Below, piece after piece: positions 18,466-26,531 of a DNA stretch of 64,000 nt (the stretch's first letter is position 1; each line of letters starts with the position of its first letter). The notes under the pieces are model-generated. The model ran no database searches and was not told the DNA's origin. It saw only the letters and a list, made by a program, of their open reading frames with translations. This DNA is from Thermoplasmatales archaeon. Lineage in GTDB: Archaea > Thermoplasmatota > Thermoplasmata > Thermoplasmatales > Thermoplasmataceae. The stretch lies in contig DAHXNF010000032.1 of assembly GCA_027366585.1 (NCBI GenBank), positions 1 through 64,000 on the forward strand, given 5' to 3'. A program made the translations under genes and the position numbers.

Positions 18466-18546
18466 GCGGGGATGGCCCAGCGGTACGGCGGCAGCCTGCT
18501 AAGCTGTTTCTCTATGAGAGCGAGGGTTCGAATCCCTCTCCCCGCG
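18466..18546 (+). tRNA. tRNA-Ser (anticodon GCU)
   Basis: The 7-base acceptor stem GCGGGGA pairs with TCCCCGC, with a G discriminator at 18546. The anticodon arm GCAGC-CTGCTAA-GCTGT shows anticodon GCT, reading AGC/AGU serine codons. A long variable arm (TTCTCTATGAGAGC) is typical of serine tRNAs, and the T arm is GAGGG-TTCGAAT-CCCTC. CCA is not encoded. All key positions look canonical. Confidence 0.95.
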
Positions 18547-19151
18547 TTTAATTTCCATAAGCGACTCCTATTTTCTCTACAGTTCCCTAACACCAGTATT
18601 TAGGCCTGAGACCTTGAAGCCGGCTGGACGCACTCCTGCCTTCTTCTGCCCAAAACCAAAATATTGCACCCAAATAACCTAACTGTCTTGTCTGATAGCG
18701 ACTCCAGGAACATGCTCACCGAAGTACCCCTCATGTTCAGTTTTCTCCAGAATATTATTGCGACCCGAGCTCCGAGGTAGGTTCCTACCTGTAAATTGTG
18801 GGTCACATACATCAACGTCACCCACATATTCTTTGAAATCTCCTTTATTTTTCCTATACGTCACATCACATCTCCGGGTAAGAGGAACGAGCTCATATCT
18901 CATCAATCAGGAAGGTACTCTTTCCACAAAGCGCTCTCCACTGCCGATGAAATGCAGGAAAAAACATTTTTTTCATGGTATTCAGGTTAATGCAATCGGA
19001 CTCGAAGGAGAGAACTACAAAATCCGCCTTACCCTGGAAACCACGAGTTCATTCATGGAGCAAGGCAAAGATGAAACAAGGAGAAAAGAACTCACTGAAA
19101 TAAGGGGAGAGGCGGAGACTGATAATAAGTAATCTCCGAGCAGTTTAGGTA
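18547..19151 (+). other. 605-base gene-poor stretch downstream of tRNA-Ser
   Basis: No convincing gene was found. Short open frames on both strands (for example minus 18679-18906) are rich in Arg, Cys and Asn without a fold-like pattern. Two inverted repeats stand out: AGGTAGG-TT-CCTACCT at 18775-18790 and TGTGGGT/ACCCACA at 18797-18826. The 3' part on the plus strand reads as a partial protein-like frame up to 19132 (ending EIRGEAETDNK) but without a credible start, so it may be the remnant of a decayed gene. Its place beside a tRNA would suit an old integration scar. Confidence 0.4.
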
Positions 19152-20093
19152 CTATGCAACCAGGGGCTTCTTCCTTACAGCATAGGCATAGAAAACGATA
19201 AGAATTGTCAGGATGATAAGGCCTGCAGAGCTTATCACAAAATACATGCCCGTGAGAGGTCCGCTGGTTGTAATAGGATCAACCGGGAATTTATTCCCAA
19301 ACGCGTTGGGATATACCATGAAATTCATGGTGAATAAATCTATGGAACCCCAGCCTATGAAGAACAGCTTGTTCACGACTAGCTTTCTTAAAAGCTGAAC
19401 CATGAATAACACCGGTATGAGTATTGTCATCACGATGGGTATAGTGACCATGGAAGAGAATGATCCTGGGCTGAGAAAATAGAGTGATACGGTGGAAACA
19501 ACGATACCAAGTGCAGTGAAAGGAAGAGTAAGTTTCTTCATATCAGCAACGTTGTAAAACACAGGTGCAAGACCCAGTGCTATGATAACTGCACCAATGA
19601 GAAACAGCCATCCTCCAGCACTTACTGCCCATGCTCCGATGCTGAATGAGAGGCTGGAAAGGTTGATCCCGGTTCCACCAATGATACCCGATAAGACTAT
19701 GAGTACAATGACTGCAATGAGCAGCGTAGATATGGCGTATCCGGAATAGAGCTTCCTTTCATCGAGCCAGCCCTTCTTCATAATGAATTCTGCAAAGACA
19801 ATCGTGGAGTTCCGTGCGACAAAGAGTATAAGAAACAGCATAATCATCCCTGGAAATATATTTGCCAGCGGAATCAGTACATTTGGGAATGCAAAATCCG
19901 ATGCTACGACCCAGAAAGCGGCGAAGGTCCCAGTCACCTCCCATACAGGAACGATGTAATCAAGCACTCCGCTCCGGTATTTATTCCAGCCTATTAGTAT
20001 CATCACGCTTCCCATGATTTCGGTTATGAAAAGCATGGCAAATACCGAGAAAACAGCAAAATCAAAGTAAAATATAAAGTTAATGCTGAACAC
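19152..20093 (-). CDS. cytochrome bd-type quinol oxidase, subunit II-like
   Basis: About 313 residues from GTG 20093, with eight or nine hydrophobic segments. It follows subunit I with a short overlap, the usual order for this enzyme. The sequence is divergent from bacterial CydB, having no long conserved motif I can name, so the assignment depends mostly on position, length and membrane layout. The frame stays open to 20126, but the GTG gives a better N-terminus (FSINFIFYFDFAVF) and a smaller overlap. In the complex it would support haem binding by subunit I in the plasma membrane. No separate CydX-like peptide was found. Confidence 0.78.
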   Translation of the reverse strand: MFSINFIFYFDFAVFSVFAMLFITEIMGSVMILIGWNKYRSGVLDYIVPVWEVTGTFAAFWVVASDFAFPNVLIPLANIFPGMIMLFLILFVARNSTIVFAEFIMKKGWLDERKLYSGYAISTLLIAVIVLIVLSGIIGGTGINLSSLSFSIGAWAVSAGGWLFLIGAVIIALGLAPVFYNVADMKKLTLPFTALGIVVSTVSLYFLSPGSFSSMVTIPIVMTILIPVLFMVQLLRKLVVNKLFFIGWGSIDLFTMNFMVYPNAFGNKFPVDPITTSGPLTGMYFVISSAGLIILTILIVFYAYAVRKKPLVA

Positions 20094-21450
20094 CTCTTGG
20101 ATTCGGAGACACTGGTTGCCCGGCATTGCCAGTCGAATTGAAGATCCTCGCGAAGAAGTAGAATGTTACAGGTATTATGATAATGTAGAATGCAATTATT
20201 AGGTAACCTGGTATGAGGAGGCTGGTGGAATAATTCGCAGCCTGGGATACGGTCATCTCGTTATAAATTATCCATGGCTGCCTTCCAACCTCATCTGTCA
20301 CCCAACCGTCCTCGTAGACAAGGAAGGCAAGAAATCCCATTATTATCTGGAAATAGAGCATGACACGGTTTTTTACGTAATCCTTCCTGAGAACAAAAAA
20401 CAGGAAAAGTATGAAGAGAAAAAGTCCGAGTAGAAGTCCTCCAGAAACCATTATATCAAAGGTGTCATGGATCCAGAGCGGAGGCCATATTGAAGGGGGA
20501 TAGCTGCTCAACCCTGGAAGCTGAGTCATCCCGGTCTCAATCTTTGCAAGGAATGCCTGTAACCCTGGGATCTGGATTGCCCCAACTAACCTGCCGTTGG
20601 AGATATATCCGAAGAGCCTCTCGGAAAAACCGCTTCCGGATACGGGGTTGAGATCCATGGCCGCATACTTCAATGGCTGGTACTTGAGAAGCGTCGCCAT
20701 CTCATTAGACCCGGTTATGCCCGCAAGAACAATGCCTATGATAGATATTCCGCTAATTTTCCTAAGAACTGACCCAAACAATCCACGCTCTTTATTGTCC
20801 CTCGACTTGATATATCTGTAGGCAAAGTATGATCCCATAAGCATTGTACCGGCGAATACTGTTGTCACAAGCACATGTGCAATCTCAGAAAATGTGGAGA
20901 CTGTTGCAAGAGGTGCCCATACATTTGTTACAATAATTTTTGCGGTCGAGGAATACAAGCCATTTGACGTGTCGAAATAGAATCCATTCGGCGTGTTCAT
21001 CCATGCGTTTACCATGGTGATCAGCACGCCGGACAGCAATGTGCCGAAGGCCGTTATTGATGCGAGTGTGAATTTTGCATACCTCGATTTGAAGACCCCC
21101 TCAAAGTACACGTAAAGGACCAAAGCTATTGTTTCAAGGAAGAAGGCAAAAATTTCCAAGTAAAATGCACCTATGATCCCCGTTTCCGAGACAACGGTCA
21201 TGAATCCAGGAAACAGGTTGATCAGCTCCACAGCGACAACGATTCCCGAAGCGGTACCCACCCCGAAGGAAATTATGAATACCTTCTTCAGCCTCCTTAT
21301 GAGATCAGTCTGGGCATCGTCTTTCTTCCTTAGATTGAAATATTCGAGAACAGTTATGAGCAGTATCAGGGAAATGCTCATGGCCACGAGGATTATATGG
21401 GATGCGATGGTGAATGCAAAAAGGAAGCGGTCGAAATTAACCATTGACAT
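20080..21450 (-). CDS. cytochrome bd-type quinol oxidase, subunit I
   Basis: A 456-residue membrane protein that oxidises quinol and reduces oxygen. Family residues are visible: a haem-ligand histidine in FAFTIASHIILVAMS near residue 18, the second histidine in EIAHVLVTT (about 190), the KYQPLKYAAMD block (about 260), and the strongly conserved GRQPW in GWVTDEVGRQPWIIY (about 400). The haem-ligand methionine expected before GRQPW is not obvious by eye. The long Q-loop is short, as in many archaeal members. It overlaps the upstream membrane gene by 14 bases and subunit II, so three genes form one operon. Confidence 0.88.
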   Translation of the reverse strand: MSMVNFDRFLFAFTIASHIILVAMSISLILLITVLEYFNLRKKDDAQTDLIRRLKKVFIISFGVGTASGIVVAVELINLFPGFMTVVSETGIIGAFYLEIFAFFLETIALVLYVYFEGVFKSRYAKFTLASITAFGTLLSGVLITMVNAWMNTPNGFYFDTSNGLYSSTAKIIVTNVWAPLATVSTFSEIAHVLVTTVFAGTMLMGSYFAYRYIKSRDNKERGLFGSVLRKISGISIIGIVLAGITGSNEMATLLKYQPLKYAAMDLNPVSGSGFSERLFGYISNGRLVGAIQIPGLQAFLAKIETGMTQLPGLSSYPPSIWPPLWIHDTFDIMVSGGLLLGLFLFILFLFFVLRKDYVKNRVMLYFQIIMGFLAFLVYEDGWVTDEVGRQPWIIYNEMTVSQAANYSTSLLIPGYLIIAFYIIIIPVTFYFFARIFNSTGNAGQPVSPNPRGVQH

Positions 21451-22105
21451 ATTTGTTTACCTCCCTGCTATGGAATATGAATCTGAAATCTACGAAGCCA
21501 AGCCACAGAAGAATGATGCCAATGAATTCAGCAAAATACAGGAATGCAGGATAAGCAGCTATATAGAGCGTACCTGCAATACTTACCACTATCGTACCAG
21601 CGATGATGCTCAGCATTTTCCTATCCTTGCCAGATCTGTAGGAAACAGCGGCTATAACAACGAGAATTACAGCGGCAGGGAAGGTGATGATGGATGATAC
21701 AATTGTAACGTCGAGCGGCAGAAGCCCGAAAACAACACCCCTTGTAAGAATGTTTCCAACAGGATAGAGGGCTAGCGAAAGGATAAGAAGGATATCGGCT
21801 GCAATAGAATAGCCCGCGTAGGACATAAAAATCTTCTTCTTCCTGATCAGTGCCAGGGAACCCAGGGAGAGCAACTGTACCAGAACTGCCACTGCAAATA
21901 AGTAGATGTCTATAAGCAGGTTACCATATATCCCAAGGGAGAACATTACCTCAAGCAAAGAGGCAAACGCAAACAGCCACATCCCTGAAGCCCAGAAGAC
22001 GTAACTTCTTAATGACTTCCGGAAGTGGTTCATAGTCAAGAGGACTGACAGAAACGAGCTAGCCAGGAAAATTAAGGCAGTTGAAAAAAGTACCGAAATA
22101 TACAT
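21437..22105 (-). CDS. seven-helix membrane protein heading the oxidase operon
   Basis: A 222-residue protein with about seven hydrophobic segments and few polar loops (LIRKKKIF and SYRSGKDRK are the basic, likely cytoplasmic ones). I do not recognise the family. It is the first gene of the operon with the bd-type oxidase and overlaps subunit I by 14 bases, so it is probably translated together with it. It could be an additional subunit, an assembly factor or a quinone-handling protein; the sequence alone does not decide. AGGTAATAAA before the ATG may act as a ribosome site. Confidence 0.72.
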   Translation of the reverse strand: MYISVLFSTALIFLASSFLSVLLTMNHFRKSLRSYVFWASGMWLFAFASLLEVMFSLGIYGNLLIDIYLFAVAVLVQLLSLGSLALIRKKKIFMSYAGYSIAADILLILSLALYPVGNILTRGVVFGLLPLDVTIVSSIITFPAAVILVVIAAVSYRSGKDRKMLSIIAGTIVVSIAGTLYIAAYPAFLYFAEFIGIILLWLGFVDFRFIFHSREVNKYVNG

Positions 22106-22488
22106 TTTATTACCTTTTTTCTATGTTATGATCAATCCTAATTCTCCTTATACATGTTATTTCTCATATATAAGGTCAAATCTCGCAACTTTACACGACT
22201 TGAACATAGTTTTTTCATAAAACCCCACCTTTTAGCGGTTTCCCCGGTATATGATTGTGAGATGCTATGTTGTCGATTGAATAAAGGCACAAGCTCAGCG
22301 TTATTTCTGGGAGAAGGGCAGGTCTTTCTATACAAGTTTCTAGCCAAGTGGAATGGATGTGTCTGTAGTGCCTCCTACTTGTATATTTTTTAACCGGGTC
22401 CAATTACTGATCTAGACGGGGTTCGCGATGTTGATTTTTTCTCAATAAAACGTCATTAAGAAAATGTTTTTACGTGGAATCGAGCAAG
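22106..22488 (+). other. intergenic stretch between the oxidase operon and the TnpB element
   Basis: No gene is supported here. The left part (22106-22190) is AT-rich with TATA-like strings and probably holds the minus-strand promoter of the oxidase operon. Short frames on both strands are not protein-like. No tnpA transposase gene is present, so the TnpB element lacks its usual Y1 partner. Confidence 0.5.
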
Positions 22489-22512
22489 AAAGCTCCAACC
22501 TTCAGGGAGGAG
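22489..22512 (+). repeat. IS200/IS605-like end hairpin upstream of tnpB
   Basis: AGCTCCAACCTTCAGGGAGGAG can fold as CTCC, an AA/GA internal mismatch, CC-TTCA-GG, then GGAG. This shape is like the hairpin at the right end of archaeal tnpB elements, including the one at about 23750-23775 in this window. It could be the left end of this element or the right-end remnant of an earlier one. The TATAGA-ATC-TCTATA dyad at 22545-22559 follows, just before the tnpB start. Confidence 0.35.
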
Positions 22513-22561
22513 ATGAATTGCGAACGGAAGAATTTAACAGGAAGTATAGAATCTCTATAGA

Positions 22562-23740
22562 GTGGAGACAAGAGCCCTCAGAGTGAGGTTGTATCCAACC
22601 GGATCGCAGAAAGAATTGCTGGAAAAGCACTTTGGAGCTAACCGGTTCATCTGGAATTATTTTCTGCAGAAGCGGACAGAATACTACGCTGAGAGCAAAG
22701 CCAGGGGGAAGGCACAGGGCATGAATTATTTCAAGACAACGAAACTCCTCACGCTGTTGAAGGAGGAAAAGGAATGGCTCTATGAAATATCCAGCCAGTC
22801 CCTGCAGCAGACACTGAGGAAACTGGATAATGCATTCACGGCATTCTTCAGGAAGAACAGTTCGTATCCTGTATTCCGGTCAAAGAAAGGGAAACAGTAT
22901 TTCGTGACTCCACAGGGTGCGAAATGCAATGAATATCGACTTTTCATCCCAAAGTTCATGGAAGGGATAAGGTTCCGTGATAAGCATCAGATACCGGAAG
23001 AGATCAACCAGGTCATCGTAACAAGGGAAGTCGACAGGTACTATGCTTCTATAATGTATGAAAGCGATGATCATCCTGCAAGGGGAAAGGAACAGATCGG
23101 AATAGACATGGGTCTCAAATCATTTGCAACACTCTCCAATGGAATACAGATCGAGAATCCGCACTTGATGGATAAGTTTGAAAAAAGGATAAGGAGGCAA
23201 CAGAAGAAGTTATCGAGAAAAAAGAAAGGATCGGCGAACAGGAAGAAGGACATTGTAAGGTTGCAGACATTATATCAGCATCTCACCGATACGAGAGAGG
23301 ATTTTCTTCACAAGACATCCACAGCGATAGCCAAGCTCTCGGATGTGATTGTGATGGAAGACCTGAACATACAGGGCATGATGCAGAACCACCACCTTGC
23401 AAAGAGTATCGGTGATGTTTCGTGGTACCGGTTCAAGAGGATGCTCGAATACAAGGCAGAATGGAGAGGCATCGAATTCATCGAAATCGGGATGTTCGAA
23501 GCTTCTTCAAGGATATGTTCCAGATGCGGCTGGTATAAACGTGACCTTAAGTTATCTGATCGTGTATTCCACTGCAATGCCTGTGGTCTCATTATTGACC
23601 GTGATGTGAATGCAGCAATAAACATAAGAAATATGGGATTGATAAAAGTAGGGAGGGGCACTCCCGAATTCACGCCTGTGGAAACCGCAACATCGGCGGA
23701 ACTTCTCAATAGGGGAGGTCTACGAGATGCCGGTCAGTGA
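22562..23740 (+). CDS. tnpB: TnpB RNA-guided nuclease of an IS200/IS605-type element
   Basis: A 392-residue protein starting with GTG. The N-terminal helix-turn-helix OrfB region has the usual LYPTGSQKELLEKHFGANRFIWN. The RuvC-like catalytic set is complete: Asp182 in GIDMGLKSF, Glu266 in VMEDLNIQGM and Asp348 in IIDRDVNAA. The zinc ribbon is CSRCG (319-322) with CNACG (338-341). TnpB proteins are omega-RNA-guided DNA endonucleases that help keep their elements in place. All residues needed for activity are present, so this copy is likely functional. Its stop codon lies within the conserved right-end sequence that would form the RNA. Confidence 0.95.
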   Translation: METRALRVRLYPTGSQKELLEKHFGANRFIWNYFLQKRTEYYAESKARGKAQGMNYFKTTKLLTLLKEEKEWLYEISSQSLQQTLRKLDNAFTAFFRKNSSYPVFRSKKGKQYFVTPQGAKCNEYRLFIPKFMEGIRFRDKHQIPEEINQVIVTREVDRYYASIMYESDDHPARGKEQIGIDMGLKSFATLSNGIQIENPHLMDKFEKRIRRQQKKLSRKKKGSANRKKDIVRLQTLYQHLTDTREDFLHKTSTAIAKLSDVIVMEDLNIQGMMQNHHLAKSIGDVSWYRFKRMLEYKAEWRGIEFIEIGMFEASSRICSRCGWYKRDLKLSDRVFHCNACGLIIDRDVNAAINIRNMGLIKVGRGTPEFTPVETATSAELLNRGGLRDAGQ

Positions 23741-23780
23741 AGCAGGAACCTCCGATGCTTTAGCAAGGAGAGGATGTCAG
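23640..23780 (+). ncRNA. probable omega RNA (reRNA) of TnpB
   Basis: TnpB guide RNAs come from the 3' end of tnpB plus the right end of the element. Here the 49 bases 23732-23780 are conserved in a dead copy (35457-35505) with no insertion or deletion, including the exact run GAAGCAGGAACCTCC, although the coding part of that copy is frameshifted. The sequence folds as CTCC-GA-TGC-TTTA-GCA-A-GGAG. The guide would begin right after 23780. The 5' limit given is a guess. Confidence 0.5.
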
Positions 23781-24017
23781 AGGCTTTCTAAATCCCTCAT
23801 GGGAATTGCAACTATCTATCAGGTAGATAAGGCCGATTTCAGCTTTCAGAAGCCATCTCTTCCTGAAGTTGTGTTTGCCGGAAAAGATGTTTCCAAGGTA
23901 AGGATACCTCTTTCTTCTGCAATCGGGAGGAAAAATTCGATGCAAAGTATCAGAATAAGCAGGTGCAAGTGCGACAAAAAATAGGTAATGATGACCTATC
24001 GTAAGCAGTTAAAATAA

Positions 24018-25367
24018 GGTGATTCTCTGGAAAATTCTAAGGTACACGAACTCAAACATAGAAGGACTTTTGGCGTACACCTAACATCGATAAGCATCTT
24101 CAACGATTATATTCTTCCTAAATTGAGAGAAAAGCTTTACAATCATTTCTGGGTGGATCTCTTCTGTGGGGAAGGAAACCTGGTTTTGCCAATATTAAAC
24201 AGTATACCAGTTGACCAAAGAGAGCATTTTTTTGAACACAGAATCTTTCTTTTCGATATTCAGGAGAAGATGATTGAACGGTCTATCGAGAACGCAATCA
24301 GCTATGGAGTATCTAGAAAAATAGCAGAGAGAAATATACGAATGACAGATACTTTAGACAAATTCCCCATTTCCTTAATGGAAAACCGCGATAAGATCTA
24401 TCACATAACAAACCCGCCATATCTATACATTGGATATATTGCAAAACACACGGAGAACCAAGATCAATTAGCGTATTTTCGCGGACCAAATTCTGGTTTA
24501 CAGGACTTATACCAAATCGCACTGATGAACGATTTGAGAAATGCAATAGGTCAGATGGTATACATCATACCGTCGAATTTTCTTTTCGGGCACTCTGTTT
24601 CTAACTTGATTAGGAAATCATTTCTTAAAAATTACACAATAACAGATGCAATCATCTTTGAAAGGAAAATCTTTGAAAATACCGGAACCAATGTAGTGAT
24701 CTGCTTCTTTCAGAAAAGTAGGTTTCATAACAAGGTGATAGAGTTTGAATCGTTAAAGATAAATACAGAATCCAAAATCCGTAGTTATAGACTTTCCGAA
24801 AAACATGGCTTCAGGGCAGGAGAAGAATTTGAAGAGTATGTGCAGGTAAACAAAAAGGGGCAGCTAAGGGTAAGCTTCTATCTCACTATTGAGGAAATCA
24901 ATGAGAATAAAGGCAATAACCCGGTCGTGCTTCTAGATTCTAAGGACTACGACGGAGGAATGTACAAATCGAGGAAATTCTTCGTGAATGACAGGTTGTA
25001 CTCCAAGATAAAGTCAAACCCTCTTTTTATCAGGACTGTTGACACTGGTGGATTGGATGGCAAAGCTGGTCTTTATCTTATCAGGGATATTTACAATGCG
25101 GATGGGATATATGTAAGCGGAAGCACATATAGAACCAATCCAATACAAATATTTCTCGAGCCTACGTTAACGAAAGAGCAATCTGACGAAATCAAAACCC
25201 TTTTTAATGCTGCATTGACTAAGTTAAGGGAAATGACCGATAGTGAATTTATGACGACATACAAATATAGCGAAAATGGAAAATATACCAGAAAATATCT
25301 CGGCCTAAGTCAGGCAAAGGAACTTCTGGAAACCTTTCCACTAACGACCGTCAAGAAGACACAATGA
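24018..25367 (+). CDS. orphan Eco57I/TaqI-like adenine-N6 DNA methyltransferase
   Basis: A gamma-type amino-methyltransferase. Motif I is VDLFCGEGNLVLPIL and the catalytic motif IV is NPPY (about residues 133-136 from the upstream limit). The C-terminal 200 residues likely hold the target-recognition domain. The first TTG is at 24123, but the frame is open and protein-like back to the stop at 24015-24017, encoding a family-like KHRRTFGVHLTS segment. No ATG, GTG or TTG occurs there, so the start may be CTG 24027 or the gene may be truncated. No endonuclease gene is adjacent. The region is AT-richer than its neighbours and follows a TnpB element, which suggests transfer. Confidence 0.82.
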   Translation, partial: GDSLENSKVHELKHRRTFGVHLTSISIFNDYILPKLREKLYNHFWVDLFCGEGNLVLPILNSIPVDQREHFFEHRIFLFDIQEKMIERSIENAISYGVSRKIAERNIRMTDTLDKFPISLMENRDKIYHITNPPYLYIGYIAKHTENQDQLAYFRGPNSGLQDLYQIALMNDLRNAIGQMVYIIPSNFLFGHSVSNLIRKSFLKNYTITDAIIFERKIFENTGTNVVICFFQKSRFHNKVIEFESLKINTESKIRSYRLSEKHGFRAGEEFEEYVQVNKKGQLRVSFYLTIEEINENKGNNPVVLLDSKDYDGGMYKSRKFFVNDRLYSKIKSNPLFIRTVDTGGLDGKAGLYLIRDIYNADGIYVSGSTYRTNPIQIFLEPTLTKEQSDEIKTLFNAALTKLREMTDSEFMTTYKYSENGKYTRKYLGLSQAKELLETFPLTTVKKTQ

Positions 25368-25583
25368 ACTATTGAAATTGAAGGCTGGCTAAGCATATCC
25401 TGATAATTATACAGTCAAGATCTCATCCATTCTATGATCCGCGTTGGGAGTACGAAACACTTGATTATTTCTTCGCAATACTGTTTTAGCTGGAGGATTA
25501 GACTAATATACATAAATGCGGCATTATTATAGAAGCTTCATTCAAATGGGATGTCTTTCCAGTTTTATTCGATTAGAATTGAA

Positions 25584-25943
25584 TCAGTGAATATCCTTGT
25601 TTCGGTGGGTCTCTATGTATTCTTTCAACGCTACTGCATTGTTGTATTGCTTGTCCTTGGCTGAGTAAACAAAAACAACATCTTTTTCGTTACATATACT
25701 AATCAAGGATGCAGAAAGTGGATTCTCATTCAATTCAGAAAAATACCTTCTCTTGAATTCCTGCCATTTAGACTGCTCATGTGAGAACCATTTCCTCAAA
25801 TCAGTTGAGGGCGCGATTTCCTTCATCCACAGACTTATCTTTATTTCTTCTTTTTTAATGCCTCTTGGCCACAGTCTATCCACCAGGATTCTCTCGCCAT
25901 GTCCTTCCACGCTTTTCTCATAAACCCATGATAAGGCTATCAT
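25584..25943 (-). CDS. DUF488 (YeaO-like) protein
   Basis: A 119-residue protein with the family signatures VDRLWPRGIKKEE near residue 22 and WMKEIAPSTDLRKWFSHE further on, and a C-terminal VVFVYSAKDKQYNNAVAL segment. The family is common in bacteria and archaea and has no firmly assigned function. The start is ATG at 25943, with no clear ribosome site. It is the only gene on this strand between the methyltransferase and the metal regulator and is not in an evident operon. Confidence 0.85.
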   Translation of the reverse strand: MIALSWVYEKSVEGHGERILVDRLWPRGIKKEEIKISLWMKEIAPSTDLRKWFSHEQSKWQEFKRRYFSELNENPLSASLISICNEKDVVFVYSAKDKQYNNAVALKEYIETHRNKDIH

Positions 25944-26097
25944 GCTCAGATCTATCTATGACAAGAACCAATAAATACATTATGTACACGAAGGCATGAC
26001 CATCTGCCCGTCGGAAACAATTTAGCTGAATCTTTTTCAGGGGTCTCCACGCATTTAGCTCGAGCGTGAAAAAACTAATTAGTTACTGTTAAATACC

Positions 26098-26112
26098 TTA
26101 GTGCAATACTAA
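26098..26112 (+). promoter_or_regulatory. candidate DtxR-type operator at the transcription start of the regulator gene
   Basis: TTAGT-GCAAT-ACTAA is a perfect dyad that resembles the TTAG...CTAA core of DtxR/IdeR boxes. It lies between the TATA-like TTAAATA (26088-26094) and the ATG at 26117, so a bound repressor would block the start site. A second string with the same half-sites in reversed order, AACTAATTAGTT, occurs at 26073-26084 just upstream of the TATA box. Autoregulation is inferred from this layout. Confidence 0.5.
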
Positions 26113-26116
26113 CAAC

Positions 26117-26527
26117 ATGCTTAAACAACTAACATTAACTAAGCGCGAACGGGACTGCATTCTTGCTATAAATGAGGATTCATCAATAGATTTTCCAATT
26201 CGTTTGTCACAGCTTTCAAAAAAAATGAAGCTAAAACCTCCAACTGTAATAGAGATACTCAAAAGGCTTGAATTAAAAGGCCTCCTAAAGAGGGAAAGTG
26301 GCATGATAAAACTCACCGACCTGGGAATGACTTTTTACAACAATCTGGTCAATTGCCACAGGATCCTTGAGACAATCTTCGTGGACAGTGGCATTGATCT
26401 CGATAAGGCATGCAAGGAGGTCAGTTCCTTTGACTTTATGCTTGATGATGAGTCACTTTCAAAACTTTCCAGCTTTGTAGGAAGGCCAAAAGCATGCCCC
26501 CATGGAAAACCTATCACATACAGGTGA
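26117..26527 (+). CDS. DtxR/MntR-family metal-dependent transcriptional regulator
   Basis: A 136-residue regulator. The N-terminal winged helix runs to about residue 65 (RLSQLSKKMKLKPPTVIEILKRLELKGLLKRE), followed by the metal-binding and dimerisation domain with YNNLVNCHRILETIF and the closing CPHGKPI, a family hallmark. Members repress metal uptake or export genes when Fe2+ or Mn2+ is bound. The mRNA is probably leaderless, as the TATA-like box is about 26 bases before the ATG. The downstream transporter gene starts four bases after its stop and is likely co-transcribed. Confidence 0.88.
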   Translation: MLKQLTLTKRERDCILAINEDSSIDFPIRLSQLSKKMKLKPPTVIEILKRLELKGLLKRESGMIKLTDLGMTFYNNLVNCHRILETIFVDSGIDLDKACKEVSSFDFMLDDESLSKLSSFVGRPKACPHGKPITYR

Positions 26528-26531
26528 AAAA

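Larger units (their letters stand above)
22489..23780 (+). mobile_element. tnpB-only IS200/IS605-group element
   Basis: The element contains an intact tnpB and a right end that is also present, at identical length, in a relic at 35.4-35.5 kb. The right boundary is set at GTCAG 23780 because similarity with the relic stops there. The left boundary is uncertain. Without a tnpA gene it would need a transposase in trans. It has landed between the oxidase operon and an orphan DNA methyltransferase gene. Confidence 0.6.

Noticed and set aside
18679-18906. 75-codon minus-strand frame next to tRNA-Ser
   Set aside because: The composition is scattered and Arg-rich, there is no start signal, and an overlapping frame of equal length is just as good. 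It may be a relic but cannot be called a gene.
21173-21697. 174-codon open frame on the plus strand
   Set aside because: It is antisense to the start of the oxidase subunit I and the upstream membrane gene, both of which have clear membrane-protein patterns.
25368-25583. Plus-strand coding-like fragment (SHPFYDPRWEYETLDYFF) after the methyltransferase
   Set aside because: It is only about 30 codons between stops with no start. It may be a decayed gene end, but no family could be recognised.
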